From JBHIFE01 sp046760985 (lineage in GTDB: Bacteria; Chloroflexota; Dehalococcoidia; Dehalococcoidales; RBG-16-60-22): 30,261 bases of DNA. Position numbers and translations under genes: made by a program. The stretch's first letter is position 1. The number at the start of each line of letters is the position of its first letter. Under the pieces are notes generated by a model. That model was not told where the DNA came from, did not search any database, and saw only the letters and a program-made list of their open reading frames with translations. Positions 7,661-16,026 of the stretch are shown piece by piece. The stretch lies in contig JBHIFE010000004.1 in the NCBI GenBank assembly GCA_046760985.1, positions 1 through 30,261 on the forward strand. The letters are read 5' to 3'.

Positions 7661-8682
7661 AGTTACCTGCCGTCTTTGAGAAGTATCGTGCTGAGATTGA
7701 TGCTGAGCTGAAATTGACGCTAGCCCAGTGGCAATCACCCTTATATCATATGATGCGATACCACTTCGGTTGGGTGGACGATAAGGGTAATCCCTTGCCA
7801 AACCCGGCAGGCAAGGCACTACGTCCCACGCTGTGCTTGCTCGCCTGCCAGGCTGTAGGAGGAGACTATCACCTGGCATTACCAGCTGCGGCAGCAATCG
7901 AGCTGGTGCATAACTACTCTCTAATCCATGATGATATCCAGGATGATGACAGAGAAAGACGGCATCGTCCCACCGTCTGGAGTATATGGGGAAAGCCACA
8001 GGCAATCAACGCTGGGACGGCAATGCGTCTGCTGGCTAACGTGACGTTGTTGCGACTTCGGGAGCGTGGTGCTCCATTAGAGAAGCAATTGTGTGCTCAA
8101 TACCTTATAGATGAAACCAGCCTCAGACTGATTGAGGGTCAGTACTTAGATATCAGCTATGAAAGCCGCTTTGACATCAGCGTGAACGACTACCTGAGCA
8201 TGATTGAGGGGAAAACCGCAGCTCTCATCGCCTGCTCGCTGGAGATCGGAGCTTTGCTGGGTACTGATGATAAGCCAGTGATAGAGAGCTTTCGAGACAT
8301 TGGCAGGAACCTGGGACTGGCTTTCCAGATTAGAGACGACATTATCGGCATTTGGGGTGATAACAAAATAACCGGTAAGCCATTGGGAAGCGATATCTGG
8401 CGTAGGAAAAAGACGTTTCCCATTTTATATGCCCTGGAGAAGACTGGGGACGGCTTAAGAAAAGAACTGATAAATGTTTATCAAAACGGAACGGTTGGTG
8501 AGAAAGGTATAGTCACCGTGTTGCGAATTCTGGAGTCGGTTGGGGCTCGACCCCAAGCTCAGAAGACAGCAGAAAAGTACTGTCATGAAGCCATTAAAGC
8601 AATAAATAAGCTGGCGTTATTGGCATCAGTTAAGTATGAGTTAGAAGAAGTAGCCCATTTTGTGGTAGAGCGAAACTTTTAA
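7657..8682 (+). CDS. Trans-isoprenyl diphosphate synthase (FPP/GGPP synthase family)
   Basis: This 341-residue enzyme adds isopentenyl diphosphate units head-to-tail to make C15 or C20 prenyl diphosphates in the cytoplasm. The first Asp-rich motif is DDIQD (92-96, followed by further Asp and an Arg pair) and the second is RDDIIGIWGD (226-235); GKALRP near residue 52 binds diphosphate. The first motif lacks the two-residue insertion of bacterial FPP synthases and has Tyr87 five residues before it, a pattern described for archaeal-type (type I) GGPP synthases, so the product may be C20 instead of C15. GTG 7657 is chosen because it overlaps the dxs stop in GTGA and sits 7 bases after GAGGAAG; TTG 7654 is the alternative. 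It lies between dxs and fni, so its role in the same isoprenoid pathway is clear even though chain length is not. Confidence 0.88.
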   Translation: MKLPAVFEKYRAEIDAELKLTLAQWQSPLYHMMRYHFGWVDDKGNPLPNPAGKALRPTLCLLACQAVGGDYHLALPAAAAIELVHNYSLIHDDIQDDDRERRHRPTVWSIWGKPQAINAGTAMRLLANVTLLRLRERGAPLEKQLCAQYLIDETSLRLIEGQYLDISYESRFDISVNDYLSMIEGKTAALIACSLEIGALLGTDDKPVIESFRDIGRNLGLAFQIRDDIIGIWGDNKITGKPLGSDIWRRKKTFPILYALEKTGDGLRKELINVYQNGTVGEKGIVTVLRILESVGARPQAQKTAEKYCHEAIKAINKLALLASVKYELEEVAHFVVERNF

Positions 8683-8703
8683 CATTCAAGTTGGAGGAGC
8701 CAA

Positions 8704-9768
8704 TTGTCAGATCATACCGAGTTTCTGACTACTAACCAAGCGAATGGACAACGCAAGCAAGAGCACCTTGACATTGCTTTGAATAATGATGTCAAGTTCA
8801 AAGAGATATCTACCGGTCTGGAAGATTATCAGTTTGTCCACCAGGCTCTGCCTGAGATTGCCCTAGATAGTGTCGATCTGTCAACCCACTTGTTTGGGAA
8901 AAGACTTAACGCCCCCATCGTTATTTCTTCTATGGTTGGTGGCATTGATGCCGCAGCGCCCATTAATCAAAACCTGGCGGAGGCGGCTCAGGTCATGGGA
9001 CTGGCGATGGGAGTGGGCTCCCAAAGGTGTCTCATTGATGATCCTAGGACAGCACCGACCTACCAGGTGCGGGATGTAGCCCCTGACATTCTACTCTTCG
9101 CCAACCTAGGGGCGGTGCAACTAAATTACGGATACGGTGTTAGTGAATGCCGGCAGGCAGTAGAAATGATAGATGCTGATGCCCTGATTTTGCATTTGAA
9201 CCCTCTCCAGGAGGCATTGCAACCTGATGGCAATACTAACTTTGCCAATCTGCTCAGCAAGATCGAGCTGGTCTGTCGTGAGCTCCGTGTTCCGGTAATA
9301 GTGAAGGAGGTGGGCTGGGGGATCTCAGAAAATGTAGCTAGAAAACTAGCTGATGTTGGAGTTGCTGGGATTGATGTAGCCGGTGCTGGTGGCACCTTAT
9401 GGAGCGAGGTGGAGAGATATCGGGCACACAATGAGACAGATAATAATACTGCGGCTGCTTTCGCCTCATGGGGTATTCCTACCGCGGATTCCATACAAAT
9501 GGCGAAACGGGGTGCCCCGAAACTGACCCTAATTGCCAGTGGTGGCATCAGGTCAGGCTTGGATGTAGCCAAAGCGATTGCTCTGGGCGCTGATGCTGCC
9601 GGCATAGCTGCACCCTTATTAAATGCAGCCAGTGTCTCAGCCGAGTGCGTGATGGCAGCGCTTCAGGAAATCATAGAGGTACTCAAAATATCAATGTTTT
9701 GCATTGGTGCTGCCAGCCTGACAGAACTGAAGGGTTCGCCCTTTCTAAAAAGAAAATTGAGAGGCTGA
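8704..9768 (+). CDS. fni: Type 2 isopentenyl-diphosphate delta-isomerase (FMN-dependent)
   Basis: Fni interconverts isopentenyl and dimethylallyl diphosphate using reduced FMN, supplying the starter for prenyl synthases. The 354-residue protein has the type 2 signatures: RKQEHLDIAL near residue 17, ISSMVGG, GVGSQR, LFANLGAVQL, LHLNPLQEALQPDG with the conserved Asn/Gln, VIVKEVGWG, IDVAGAGGT and the phosphate-binding ASGGIRSG near residue 278. Start is TTG 8704, five bases after GGAGGAG. It follows the prenyl synthase by 21 bases and ends one base before hpnH. The MEP pathway already yields both isomers, so Fni here probably balances the IPP/DMAPP ratio. Confidence 0.95.
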   Translation: MSDHTEFLTTNQANGQRKQEHLDIALNNDVKFKEISTGLEDYQFVHQALPEIALDSVDLSTHLFGKRLNAPIVISSMVGGIDAAAPINQNLAEAAQVMGLAMGVGSQRCLIDDPRTAPTYQVRDVAPDILLFANLGAVQLNYGYGVSECRQAVEMIDADALILHLNPLQEALQPDGNTNFANLLSKIELVCRELRVPVIVKEVGWGISENVARKLADVGVAGIDVAGAGGTLWSEVERYRAHNETDNNTAAAFASWGIPTADSIQMAKRGAPKLTLIASGGIRSGLDVAKAIALGADAAGIAAPLLNAASVSAECVMAALQEIIEVLKISMFCIGAASLTELKGSPFLKRKLRG

Positions 9769-9769
9769 T

Positions 9770-10771
9770 ATGGGATTCTCTTGGCAACTTTCACTGTCCC
9801 TAGCCAAATACTTAATGAAGAATAAGCTTCAGGGCAGAAAGCGCTTCCCACTGGTGTTGATGCTGGAGCCCACTTTTCGCTGCAATTTGACTTGTGCCGG
9901 TTGTGGGCGCATCAGAGAGTACCGGGACATTCTTGATAATATGCTTTCCGCTGATGAATGTTTGGCTGCGGTTGATGAGGCAGATGCCCCGGTGGTCTCC
10001 ATCACCGGCGGCGAACCCCTGCTCCACCCTGATATTGGACAAATTGTTAGCGGGATTGTTACCAGGAAGCGGTTTGTCCACCTCTGCACTAACGGGTTGC
10101 TGCTGGAAGAGTCGCTGAGAAAATTCAAGCCGAGTCCCTATATTAGCTTCGTTCTTCACCTTGATAGTTTGGCTGAGTCTCATGATAGATTCGCCGGACG
10201 GAAAGGCGTTTTCAGGACTGCCGTTGCCGGAATAAAGGCAGCCAAAAGAGCCGGCTTTCAAGTGCTTATCAACACCACCCTTTACCGAGGGACAAATCTT
10301 GAAGAAATAGAGCAGCTTTTCACACTGCTCTCCCAGATACCTGTTGATGGCATCATGGTTTCGCCAGCCTTCAGTTACGACTCAGTAAATAGTGACGTTT
10401 TTCTTTCCCGCAAAGAAGTCGTTGATGCCTTTCAACCTATTTATAAGCTACGCAAGCGGTTTCGCTTCTACAATACGCCCATTTATTTGGAGTTTCTAGC
10501 CGGGAAAAGGGAGCTAGCTTGTGTACCGTGGAGTACTCCGACAAGGAATCCCAAAGGTTGGAAGAGACCCTGTTACCTCATCACTGACGGGCACTGTCAG
10601 TCTTTTCGGGAGCTAATGGAGGAGACTCCCTGGGAGAAGTATGGCGTGGGTAATGACCCGCGGTGTAGCAACTGTATGGTTCACTGTGGCTTTGAAGCCA
10701 GTGCCTTGGGTGAGGTTAGCAAGAGCTTACCCAGCCTCTGGCGAACCATAACGTGGAACTTTTCGACGTAG
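9770..10771 (+). CDS. hpnH: Adenosyl-hopene synthase, radical SAM protein HpnH
   Basis: HpnH joins the 5'-deoxyadenosyl radical from S-adenosylmethionine to the diploptene side chain, giving adenosylhopane, the first step to C35 hopanoids. The 333-residue protein has the cluster motif C38-xxx-C42-xx-C45 (FRCNLTCAGCGRI), the SAM-binding GGEPLLHPD (80-88), and a C-terminal Cys-containing segment (CSNCMVHCGFEAS) resembling the HpnH tail. The first 30 residues (SLSLAKYLMKNKLQG...PLVLMLEPT) are typical of HpnH and favour it over other radical SAM families. It begins one base after fni and is followed directly by hpnG, as in many hopanoid clusters. The enzyme is cytosolic but should work at the membrane, where hopene resides. 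Confidence 0.92.
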   Translation: MGFSWQLSLSLAKYLMKNKLQGRKRFPLVLMLEPTFRCNLTCAGCGRIREYRDILDNMLSADECLAAVDEADAPVVSITGGEPLLHPDIGQIVSGIVTRKRFVHLCTNGLLLEESLRKFKPSPYISFVLHLDSLAESHDRFAGRKGVFRTAVAGIKAAKRAGFQVLINTTLYRGTNLEEIEQLFTLLSQIPVDGIMVSPAFSYDSVNSDVFLSRKEVVDAFQPIYKLRKRFRFYNTPIYLEFLAGKRELACVPWSTPTRNPKGWKRPCYLITDGHCQSFRELMEETPWEKYGVGNDPRCSNCMVHCGFEASALGEVSKSLPSLWRTITWNFST

Positions 10772-10779
10772 GAGTTATG

Positions 10780-11535
10780 ATGTTAGCCCTCTTAGGTGCA
10801 CTAAAAGAAGAGGTAGTTGACCTGCAAAAGCATATGATTCTGGAAGAAGCCCTTGCCTGGCAGGATTGCCACATATACAAGGGTAAACATGAAAACAGCG
10901 ACATTCTACTGGTACAAACTGGAATTGGCAAGAAGAGGGCAGAAATAGCCACCAAGTTTATTTTAGAGCGGTATCCCGTTACCATGTTGATTTCCCTAGG
11001 TTTTGCTGGGGCACTAACCAAAGAATTGAAGGTCGCCGATGTCATTATCTGTTCAACATTGCATTGCGCAGACGGTTTCACCGGACGACGCCCAAAGTTA
11101 GGAGAGGCTTACTCTTCCGATGCCAGCCTAGTTTCTTTAGTATCACAGAGTCTTGAAGGCACAGGGATCAGGTTTGGCTACGGAAACAGCGTTACTGTAG
11201 CGGAAGCCATCTGTACCGCAGAGGCGAAGCGGACACTGGGCAAAGCTTTTTGTGCGGATATCGTGGATATGGAGAGTTACTGGATTGCCAGAATCGCTGC
11301 CAGCAGACGGATTCCTTTCATGGCGGTCCGCTCTATTTCCGACATACTGCAGGATAGCCTCCCGCCCTTTGACCAAATGCTGACTTCAAACGGTAAATGG
11401 CAATGGAAAAAGATGGTTCCCTATTTCCTTTTCCATCCTCAACACCTGACAGAGTTATTTACCCTTTATTGGAATACACGGCAGGCAAGAAAGAGCCTGA
11501 CTACTTTTGTCGACTGCCTTTTGACTGGCTGTTAA
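10780..11535 (+). CDS. hpnG: Adenosylhopane nucleosidase/phosphorylase HpnG
   Basis: HpnG belongs to the PNP/UDP phosphorylase family and removes adenine from adenosylhopane to give ribosylhopane or its phosphate. The 251-residue protein has the family's phosphate/ribose region ISLGFAGAL (71-79), the purine/ribose-binding IVDMESYWIA (161-170) and RSISD with Asp188 as the likely proton donor. Start: a frame opens at GTG 10753, but that would overlap hpnH by 19 bases; ATG 10780 (or the adjacent ATG 10777) lies just after TAGGAG, so I use it. Gene order hpnH-hpnG-hpnA supports the assignment over a general MTA/SAH nucleosidase, although activity on 5'-deoxyadenosine or MTA cannot be excluded. 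Confidence 0.85.
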   Translation: MLALLGALKEEVVDLQKHMILEEALAWQDCHIYKGKHENSDILLVQTGIGKKRAEIATKFILERYPVTMLISLGFAGALTKELKVADVIICSTLHCADGFTGRRPKLGEAYSSDASLVSLVSQSLEGTGIRFGYGNSVTVAEAICTAEAKRTLGKAFCADIVDMESYWIARIAASRRIPFMAVRSISDILQDSLPPFDQMLTSNGKWQWKKMVPYFLFHPQHLTELFTLYWNTRQARKSLTTFVDCLLTGC

Positions 11536-11554
11536 ATAGACGGAGAATGTTGAG

Positions 11555-12541
11555 ATGAAAGCACTAGTTACCGGAGCGACCGGATTCATCGGTGGCAACC
11601 TGGTGCGTGAGCTTTTGAAACAGGGCTATCAGGTAAGAGCCTTGGTAAGAAAACAGAGCAATCAGCAAAACATCCAGGATCTGGACATAGAGATAGTTAT
11701 TGGAGAGTTACGGGATAGAATCTCCCTGGATAGAGCATTGGACGGCTGCGATGTGCTCTTTCACGTCGCTGCTGCCTATACCTTCTGGGCTCCTGACCCG
11801 AGAATTATCTATGAAACGAATGTACAAGGTACCGAAAACGCACTCGCCGCTGCCCGAGATAGAGGAATAAAAAAGGTTATCTATACCAGCACCGAGTCCA
11901 CAATCGGGATTACCAACTGCAATCTGGGTACTGAGGAAATGGAAACAAACCCTAATGACTTACCCGGTCATTATAAGAAATCAAAATATCTGGCAGAGAA
12001 GCTTGCCCTGAAGATGTGTCATGAAGGATTACCCCTGGTTGTGGTCAATCCTACTGTGCCAGTGGGACCCTATGACGTTAAACCAACACCTACCGGTCAG
12101 TTCATTGTTAACTTCCTCAATCGGCGAATGCCCGCTTGTGTCAACACTGGCCTAAACATAGTTGATGTGGAGGACGTAGCTAAAGGACATGTCCTGGCTC
12201 TAGAGAAAGGGCGCATCGGTGAGAGATACATACTGGGCAATAAGAATCTTACTTTCCAGCAAATTCTCGGCGTTCTAGAGCGGATAACTGGCATTAAAGC
12301 CCCGAGACTTGAAATTCCACTTTGGCTGGCTCTGGGAGTCGCTTACGCTGATGAGTTTGTTTCAGGGAAGATTTTAAACAGACACCCTCGAGTCCCAATA
12401 TCGGCAGTTAGGGCAGCACGCAAATTCCGGCACTTTGACTGTTCCAAGGCTATCCGGGAATTGGGCTTACCTCAGACACCAGTCGAAGAATCTTTTGAAA
12501 AGGCGGTCAGGTGGTTCAGGCAAAACGGCTATGCTCGGTAA
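11555..12541 (+). CDS. hpnA: Hopanoid-associated sugar epimerase-like SDR, HpnA
   Basis: HpnA is an extended short-chain dehydrogenase that travels with hopanoid genes; its exact reaction is still uncertain. The 328-residue protein has the NAD(P)-binding GATGFIGG (7-14), the family pattern FHVAAAYTFWAPDP (69-82), the TSTEST substrate-site segment and the catalytic Tyr140-xxx-Lys144 (YKKSK). The VAA.Y..W..D and ESTIG blocks are particular to HpnA within the SDR superfamily. It follows hpnG by 19 bases and precedes the cyclase gene by 39 bases. A role in modifying the ribose-derived side chain of the HpnG product is plausible but is an inference from location. Confidence 0.9.
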   Translation: MKALVTGATGFIGGNLVRELLKQGYQVRALVRKQSNQQNIQDLDIEIVIGELRDRISLDRALDGCDVLFHVAAAYTFWAPDPRIIYETNVQGTENALAAARDRGIKKVIYTSTESTIGITNCNLGTEEMETNPNDLPGHYKKSKYLAEKLALKMCHEGLPLVVVNPTVPVGPYDVKPTPTGQFIVNFLNRRMPACVNTGLNIVDVEDVAKGHVLALEKGRIGERYILGNKNLTFQQILGVLERITGIKAPRLEIPLWLALGVAYADEFVSGKILNRHPRVPISAVRAARKFRHFDCSKAIRELGLPQTPVEESFEKAVRWFRQNGYAR

Positions 12542-12580
12542 CATTATCGGCAATTTACCAATTTATGAAGGAGTAACAGG

Positions 12581-14539
12581 TTGTCAAGAGATTTAACCCA
12601 AACTCAGGGTCAAATAGCCGAATCGACTCTATCCTCAGAGATAGAACTGAGCGTTGTGGGGCAGACCATCACCAAAGCTCAGGACTATCTTCTTAGCCGT
12701 CAAAGCCAGGAAGGTTACTGGGTGGGCGAGCTTGAGGCGGATGTCACTGTGGCTGCTGGCTATATACCGCTCATCTACTTTATGACGGGCGAAATTGACC
12801 CAGAGAGACAGCGTAAAATAGTCAACTATGTAAAAAGTAAACAGCGTGCCGATGGCTCGTGGAGCAGCTACTATGGTGGTCCTGGTGACTTAAATGTAAC
12901 GATACAGGCTTATTTTGCTCTGAAGCTGGCTGGGGTAGCACCCACTGAGCCATTTATGCAGCGGGCACAGGAATTTGTCTTAAGTCAGGGTGGAATAACC
13001 AAGGCAAATACGCTGACTAAAATATGGCTTGCTCTCTTCGGTCAATTCGATTGGCGTGGAACGCCGGCTATGCCTCCAGAGATTATCCTTCTCCCTAACT
13101 GGTTTTACTTTAATATCTACGAGTTTGCTAGCTGGTCGCGTGCTACTATCGTAGCGCTCATGGTGGTTCTGACCAAAAGACCAGTGTGCCCTGTACCTGA
13201 ATTTGCGCGCATTTCTGAGTTATATGTAGAGCCTGAGGACAACCAGCGTTACTTCTCCGGTAAGATTCAGAAGTTTTTCAGCTGGAGGAGTTTCTTCCTT
13301 TGGCTAGACCGGCTTTTCAAAGCCTGGGAGAAGTTACCATTGAAGCCAGGGCGTGGTTTTGCCTTGCGTCGGGCAGAGAGATGGATCGTAGAGCATCAAG
13401 AGGCTGACGGGAGCTGGGGAGGAATCATGCTACCCTGGGTATATTCTCTAATAGCTCTTAAGTGCCTTGGTTACAACCTTGACCACCCGGTTATGGCTAA
13501 GGGACTAAGGGGATTGGAAGACTTCATCATAGAGGATAGCTGTACTTTTCGGCTGCAGCCAGCCACTTCTCCAGTCTGGGATACGGCTTGGACAGTGATT
13601 GCACTTCGTGAATCTGGTCTACCAGCCGACCACCCGGCACTGGTCAAGGCAGCTCACTGGCTACTTAAACAAGAAATTCGAATTGGCGGTGACTGGCAGG
13701 TCAAGAATTCCAAAATTGAGCCTGGCTGCTGGGCTTTTGAGTTTGAGAATGACCTTTACCCTGACATTGATGATACCGCCCTGGTTCCCAGAGCATTACT
13801 CAGGGTGCAGCTTCGGGGAGAAGATGATGTTTGCCAAGCTGACGCCATCAAAAGAGGTCAGCAGTGGGTAGTAGCTATGCAGAGCAATAATGGAGGCTGG
13901 GCGGCATTTGACCGGAACAATAATAAGAAAGTTCTAGCACACATTCCCTTTGCTGATTTCATGACCCCTCTTGACCCAACCAGCCCCGACGTCACCGCTC
14001 ACGCCATTGAACTACTGGCAGAACTTAACAAGGACGACTCCTCGCTTGAGAAGGCTCTATCCTATCTCAGAAAAGAACAAGAAGCCGACGGAGCTTGGTA
14101 TGGTCGCTGGGGCGTAAATTATATCTATGGTACGGGTTTAGTCTTGGTCAGCTTGTTAGCGCTAGGAGAAGATATGCAGCAAGATTATGTTCGCCGGGCA
14201 GTCTCCTGGCTGGTATCTCACCAGAATCAGGACGGAGGCTGGGGAGAAACCTGCCATACCTATGAGGACGCGCAATGTCGGGGGGTCGGTCCAAGCACGG
14301 CATCTCAAACTGCCTGGGCACTTTCGGGATTGATCGCAGCTGGTGAGCATGCTAGCCCGTCTGTCAAAAGAGGTATCAACTATCTATTGCATACACAGAG
14401 AGAGGACGGGTCCTGGCAGGAGGATACCTATACTGGCACTGGATTTCCCAGAGCCTTCTACCTGAGATATGACTTATACCGAATATACTTTCCTTTAATT
14501 GCTCTGGCGCGATACAAAACCTCTTTGGAGGTGGTGTAA
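12581..14539 (+). CDS. shc: Squalene-hopene cyclase
   Basis: This 652-residue class II terpene cyclase protonates squalene and folds it to hopene or hopanol at the membrane. It has the catalytic acid motif DIDDTA (395-400), several QW repeats (for example GSWGG near 277-281, NNGGWAAFD, NQDGGWGET), and strings that closely track the Alicyclobacillus enzyme: SPVWDTAW, HIPFADF, YGRWGVNYIYGTG and TGTGFPRAFYLRY, which carries the aromatic active-site residues. Length is normal for the family (about 630-720). TTG 12581 is chosen because AAGGAG lies 7 bases upstream. It is membrane-associated by a hydrophobic channel and needs no signal peptide. The preceding hpnH and hpnG argue for hopene formation and against tetraprenyl-curcumene cyclisation. 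Genes for squalene synthesis are not in the window. Confidence 0.95.
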   Translation: MSRDLTQTQGQIAESTLSSEIELSVVGQTITKAQDYLLSRQSQEGYWVGELEADVTVAAGYIPLIYFMTGEIDPERQRKIVNYVKSKQRADGSWSSYYGGPGDLNVTIQAYFALKLAGVAPTEPFMQRAQEFVLSQGGITKANTLTKIWLALFGQFDWRGTPAMPPEIILLPNWFYFNIYEFASWSRATIVALMVVLTKRPVCPVPEFARISELYVEPEDNQRYFSGKIQKFFSWRSFFLWLDRLFKAWEKLPLKPGRGFALRRAERWIVEHQEADGSWGGIMLPWVYSLIALKCLGYNLDHPVMAKGLRGLEDFIIEDSCTFRLQPATSPVWDTAWTVIALRESGLPADHPALVKAAHWLLKQEIRIGGDWQVKNSKIEPGCWAFEFENDLYPDIDDTALVPRALLRVQLRGEDDVCQADAIKRGQQWVVAMQSNNGGWAAFDRNNNKKVLAHIPFADFMTPLDPTSPDVTAHAIELLAELNKDDSSLEKALSYLRKEQEADGAWYGRWGVNYIYGTGLVLVSLLALGEDMQQDYVRRAVSWLVSHQNQDGGWGETCHTYEDAQCRGVGPSTASQTAWALSGLIAAGEHASPSVKRGINYLLHTQREDGSWQEDTYTGTGFPRAFYLRYDLYRIYFPLIALARYKTSLEVV

Positions 14540-14540
14540 A

Positions 14541-15023
14541 GTGAATACGACTAGTGCTGAGGAGCGGTTGTCCCTAGTAGACCCTTCTCAGAGGATTTTG
14601 CTACTGCCTCATTGCCTGCGCTGCAGTGAGACTTGCCAAGGTAAATACGGAAAGTGGGGACTGGAGTGCTGTGAATGTAATCCAGACTGCACGATCAATC
14701 ACCTACGCAAAGCAGCTATGAACCTCGGTTACAAAGGCGTATGTATTGCCCCTGGAGGACGTCTGGCGGTGAACTACGTCAAGGAAAATCGCCCTCGGGC
14801 AATTGTAGCTGTAGCTTGCCAGAAAGAGTTAGAGGAAGGAGTTCACGGTGTGCAAGAGCTTACCGATAGCGATGACCTGATGCCTCCCATAGTCGTTATC
14901 CCGTTAACCAAAGATGGATGTGTGGACACTGAGGTTGATGAGGAACAAGCCCTTGAAATAATTACCTTGGGCTGTTCTCTGGAACTGGTGAAGGGGGGAG
15001 TCCATCAAATTTATGACCATTAA
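14541..15023 (+). CDS. DUF116-family cysteine-rich protein
   Basis: This 160-residue protein matches the DUF116 family, whose biochemical role is not known to me. It is rich in cysteine: C25, C28, C32, C43, C44, C46 and C50 lie within one 26-residue stretch, with C68 and C93 further on, suggesting a bound metal or Fe-S cluster. The opening LLPHCLRC and the later APGG and VAVACQKELEEG are typical of the family. GTG 14541 is chosen: GGAGGTGG inside the end of the cyclase gene lies 6 bases upstream, and it starts one base after the cyclase stop, implying translational coupling. It overlaps the dehydrogenase-like gene by 11 bases. The very tight link to the cyclase invites a hopanoid-related role, but this is inference. 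Confidence 0.75.
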   Translation: MNTTSAEERLSLVDPSQRILLLPHCLRCSETCQGKYGKWGLECCECNPDCTINHLRKAAMNLGYKGVCIAPGGRLAVNYVKENRPRAIVAVACQKELEEGVHGVQELTDSDDLMPPIVVIPLTKDGCVDTEVDEEQALEIITLGCSLELVKGGVHQIYDH

Positions 15024-16026
15024 TACCAAAAAGGCACTCATTTTAGCTCCATTTCACCCATTGGCGTTGAAGCGACTAAAAAAGAGAGTGGACGTAATTT
15101 ATGAAAGCTGGATGGATACCAGAAGGCTACTCTCACCAGAAGAGTTGATTGAGCGTATCCAGAATAACAATTTACAAATTGTGGTAGTTGAAGCTGACTT
15201 CATTTTTGACGAGGTTTTTGAGAATACCAATAAGCTCCGCTTTATCGGAATTTGCCGCGCTTCGGTGAACAACGTAGATTTAAAGGCAGCAACGAAACAC
15301 GGGGTTCTAGTGGTCAATACCCCAGCCAGAAACGCCGTTTCTGTGGCTGAACTTACCATTGGATTGATGTTATCCATAGCCCGACGTATTCCAGAGGCAC
15401 ATTCTTTAGTGCAGTCAGGACGCTGGCTCGACCCAGTAGATCCCTATGTCGCACTGCGCGGGGTTGAGCTAGCCGGTAAAGTAGCCGGCATAGTTGGCTT
15501 TGGGGCAATTGGCTCTGAGGTAGCTAAAAGGCTTCATGCCTTTGACATGAACATACTGGTATATGACCCCTATGTCAATCCAGAAAAGATAGCCCAAGTT
15601 GGTGGCAGGCGAGTAGGCTTGGATGAATTAATGAGGAAGTCTGACTTTGTTACCATTCATTGCTCAACATCACCTGAGACCACAGGCTTAATAGGTGCAG
15701 ATGAAATCGGACTCATGAAGCCTAATGCCTACCTGATAAATACCGCAGGCTGGGAGATCGTGGACGAGAGGGCGCTTCACCGCGCCCTTAAGCACAGGCG
15801 TGTCGCTGGCGCTGCCTTCGACACTTATGAGACACACCCAGTATCCCCCAAGAGTCTGCTTCTGACACTGGAGAACGTAGTTTTGACTCCCCACATCGGT
15901 GGTGCTACGGATGGTACCGTGGCACGGTATTCTCAAATGATGGTCGAGGACCTAGAGAGATTTATTGATGGCAAGCAGCCAAAAAATCTGGTCAATCTGG
16001 AGGTCTGGAAAGGAAATGCTGTCTAA
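15013..16026 (+). CDS. D-2-hydroxyacid dehydrogenase-family protein (SerA/YoaD-like) lacking the catalytic Arg
   Basis: This 337-residue protein has the two-domain fold of D-isomer-specific 2-hydroxyacid dehydrogenases. The NAD-binding domain has VGFGAIG (161-167) with the acidic residue Asp185 after strand 2, and the catalytic domain has Glu273 and His294 (TPHIGGAT). However, the block that normally reads N-[TS]-[AS]-R-G reads NTAGWEIVDE (243-252): Gly246 replaces the Arg that binds the substrate carboxylate. The protein therefore either uses a different substrate or has lost the usual activity. It overlaps both neighbours by 11 bases. Together with the downstream FGGY kinase it resembles the B. 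subtilis yoaD-yoaC pair. Annotation as 3-phosphoglycerate dehydrogenase in serine synthesis would be misleading. Confidence 0.82.
   Translation: MTINTKKALILAPFHPLALKRLKKRVDVIYESWMDTRRLLSPEELIERIQNNNLQIVVVEADFIFDEVFENTNKLRFIGICRASVNNVDLKAATKHGVLVVNTPARNAVSVAELTIGLMLSIARRIPEAHSLVQSGRWLDPVDPYVALRGVELAGKVAGIVGFGAIGSEVAKRLHAFDMNILVYDPYVNPEKIAQVGGRRVGLDELMRKSDFVTIHCSTSPETTGLIGADEIGLMKPNAYLINTAGWEIVDERALHRALKHRRVAGAAFDTYETHPVSPKSLLLTLENVVLTPHIGGATDGTVARYSQMMVEDLERFIDGKQPKNLVNLEVWKGNAV

Noticed and set aside
14900..15020. Search for a SAM (S-box) riboswitch before the YoaD-like gene
   Set aside because: The gene overlaps the DUF116 coding region by 11 bases, leaving no room for a leader RNA; no S-box-like structure seen before dxs either.
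15965..16015. Upstream extension of the FGGY kinase
   Set aside because: It would overlap the dehydrogenase gene by 62 bases and push the phosphate loop away from the N-terminus, unlike the family.
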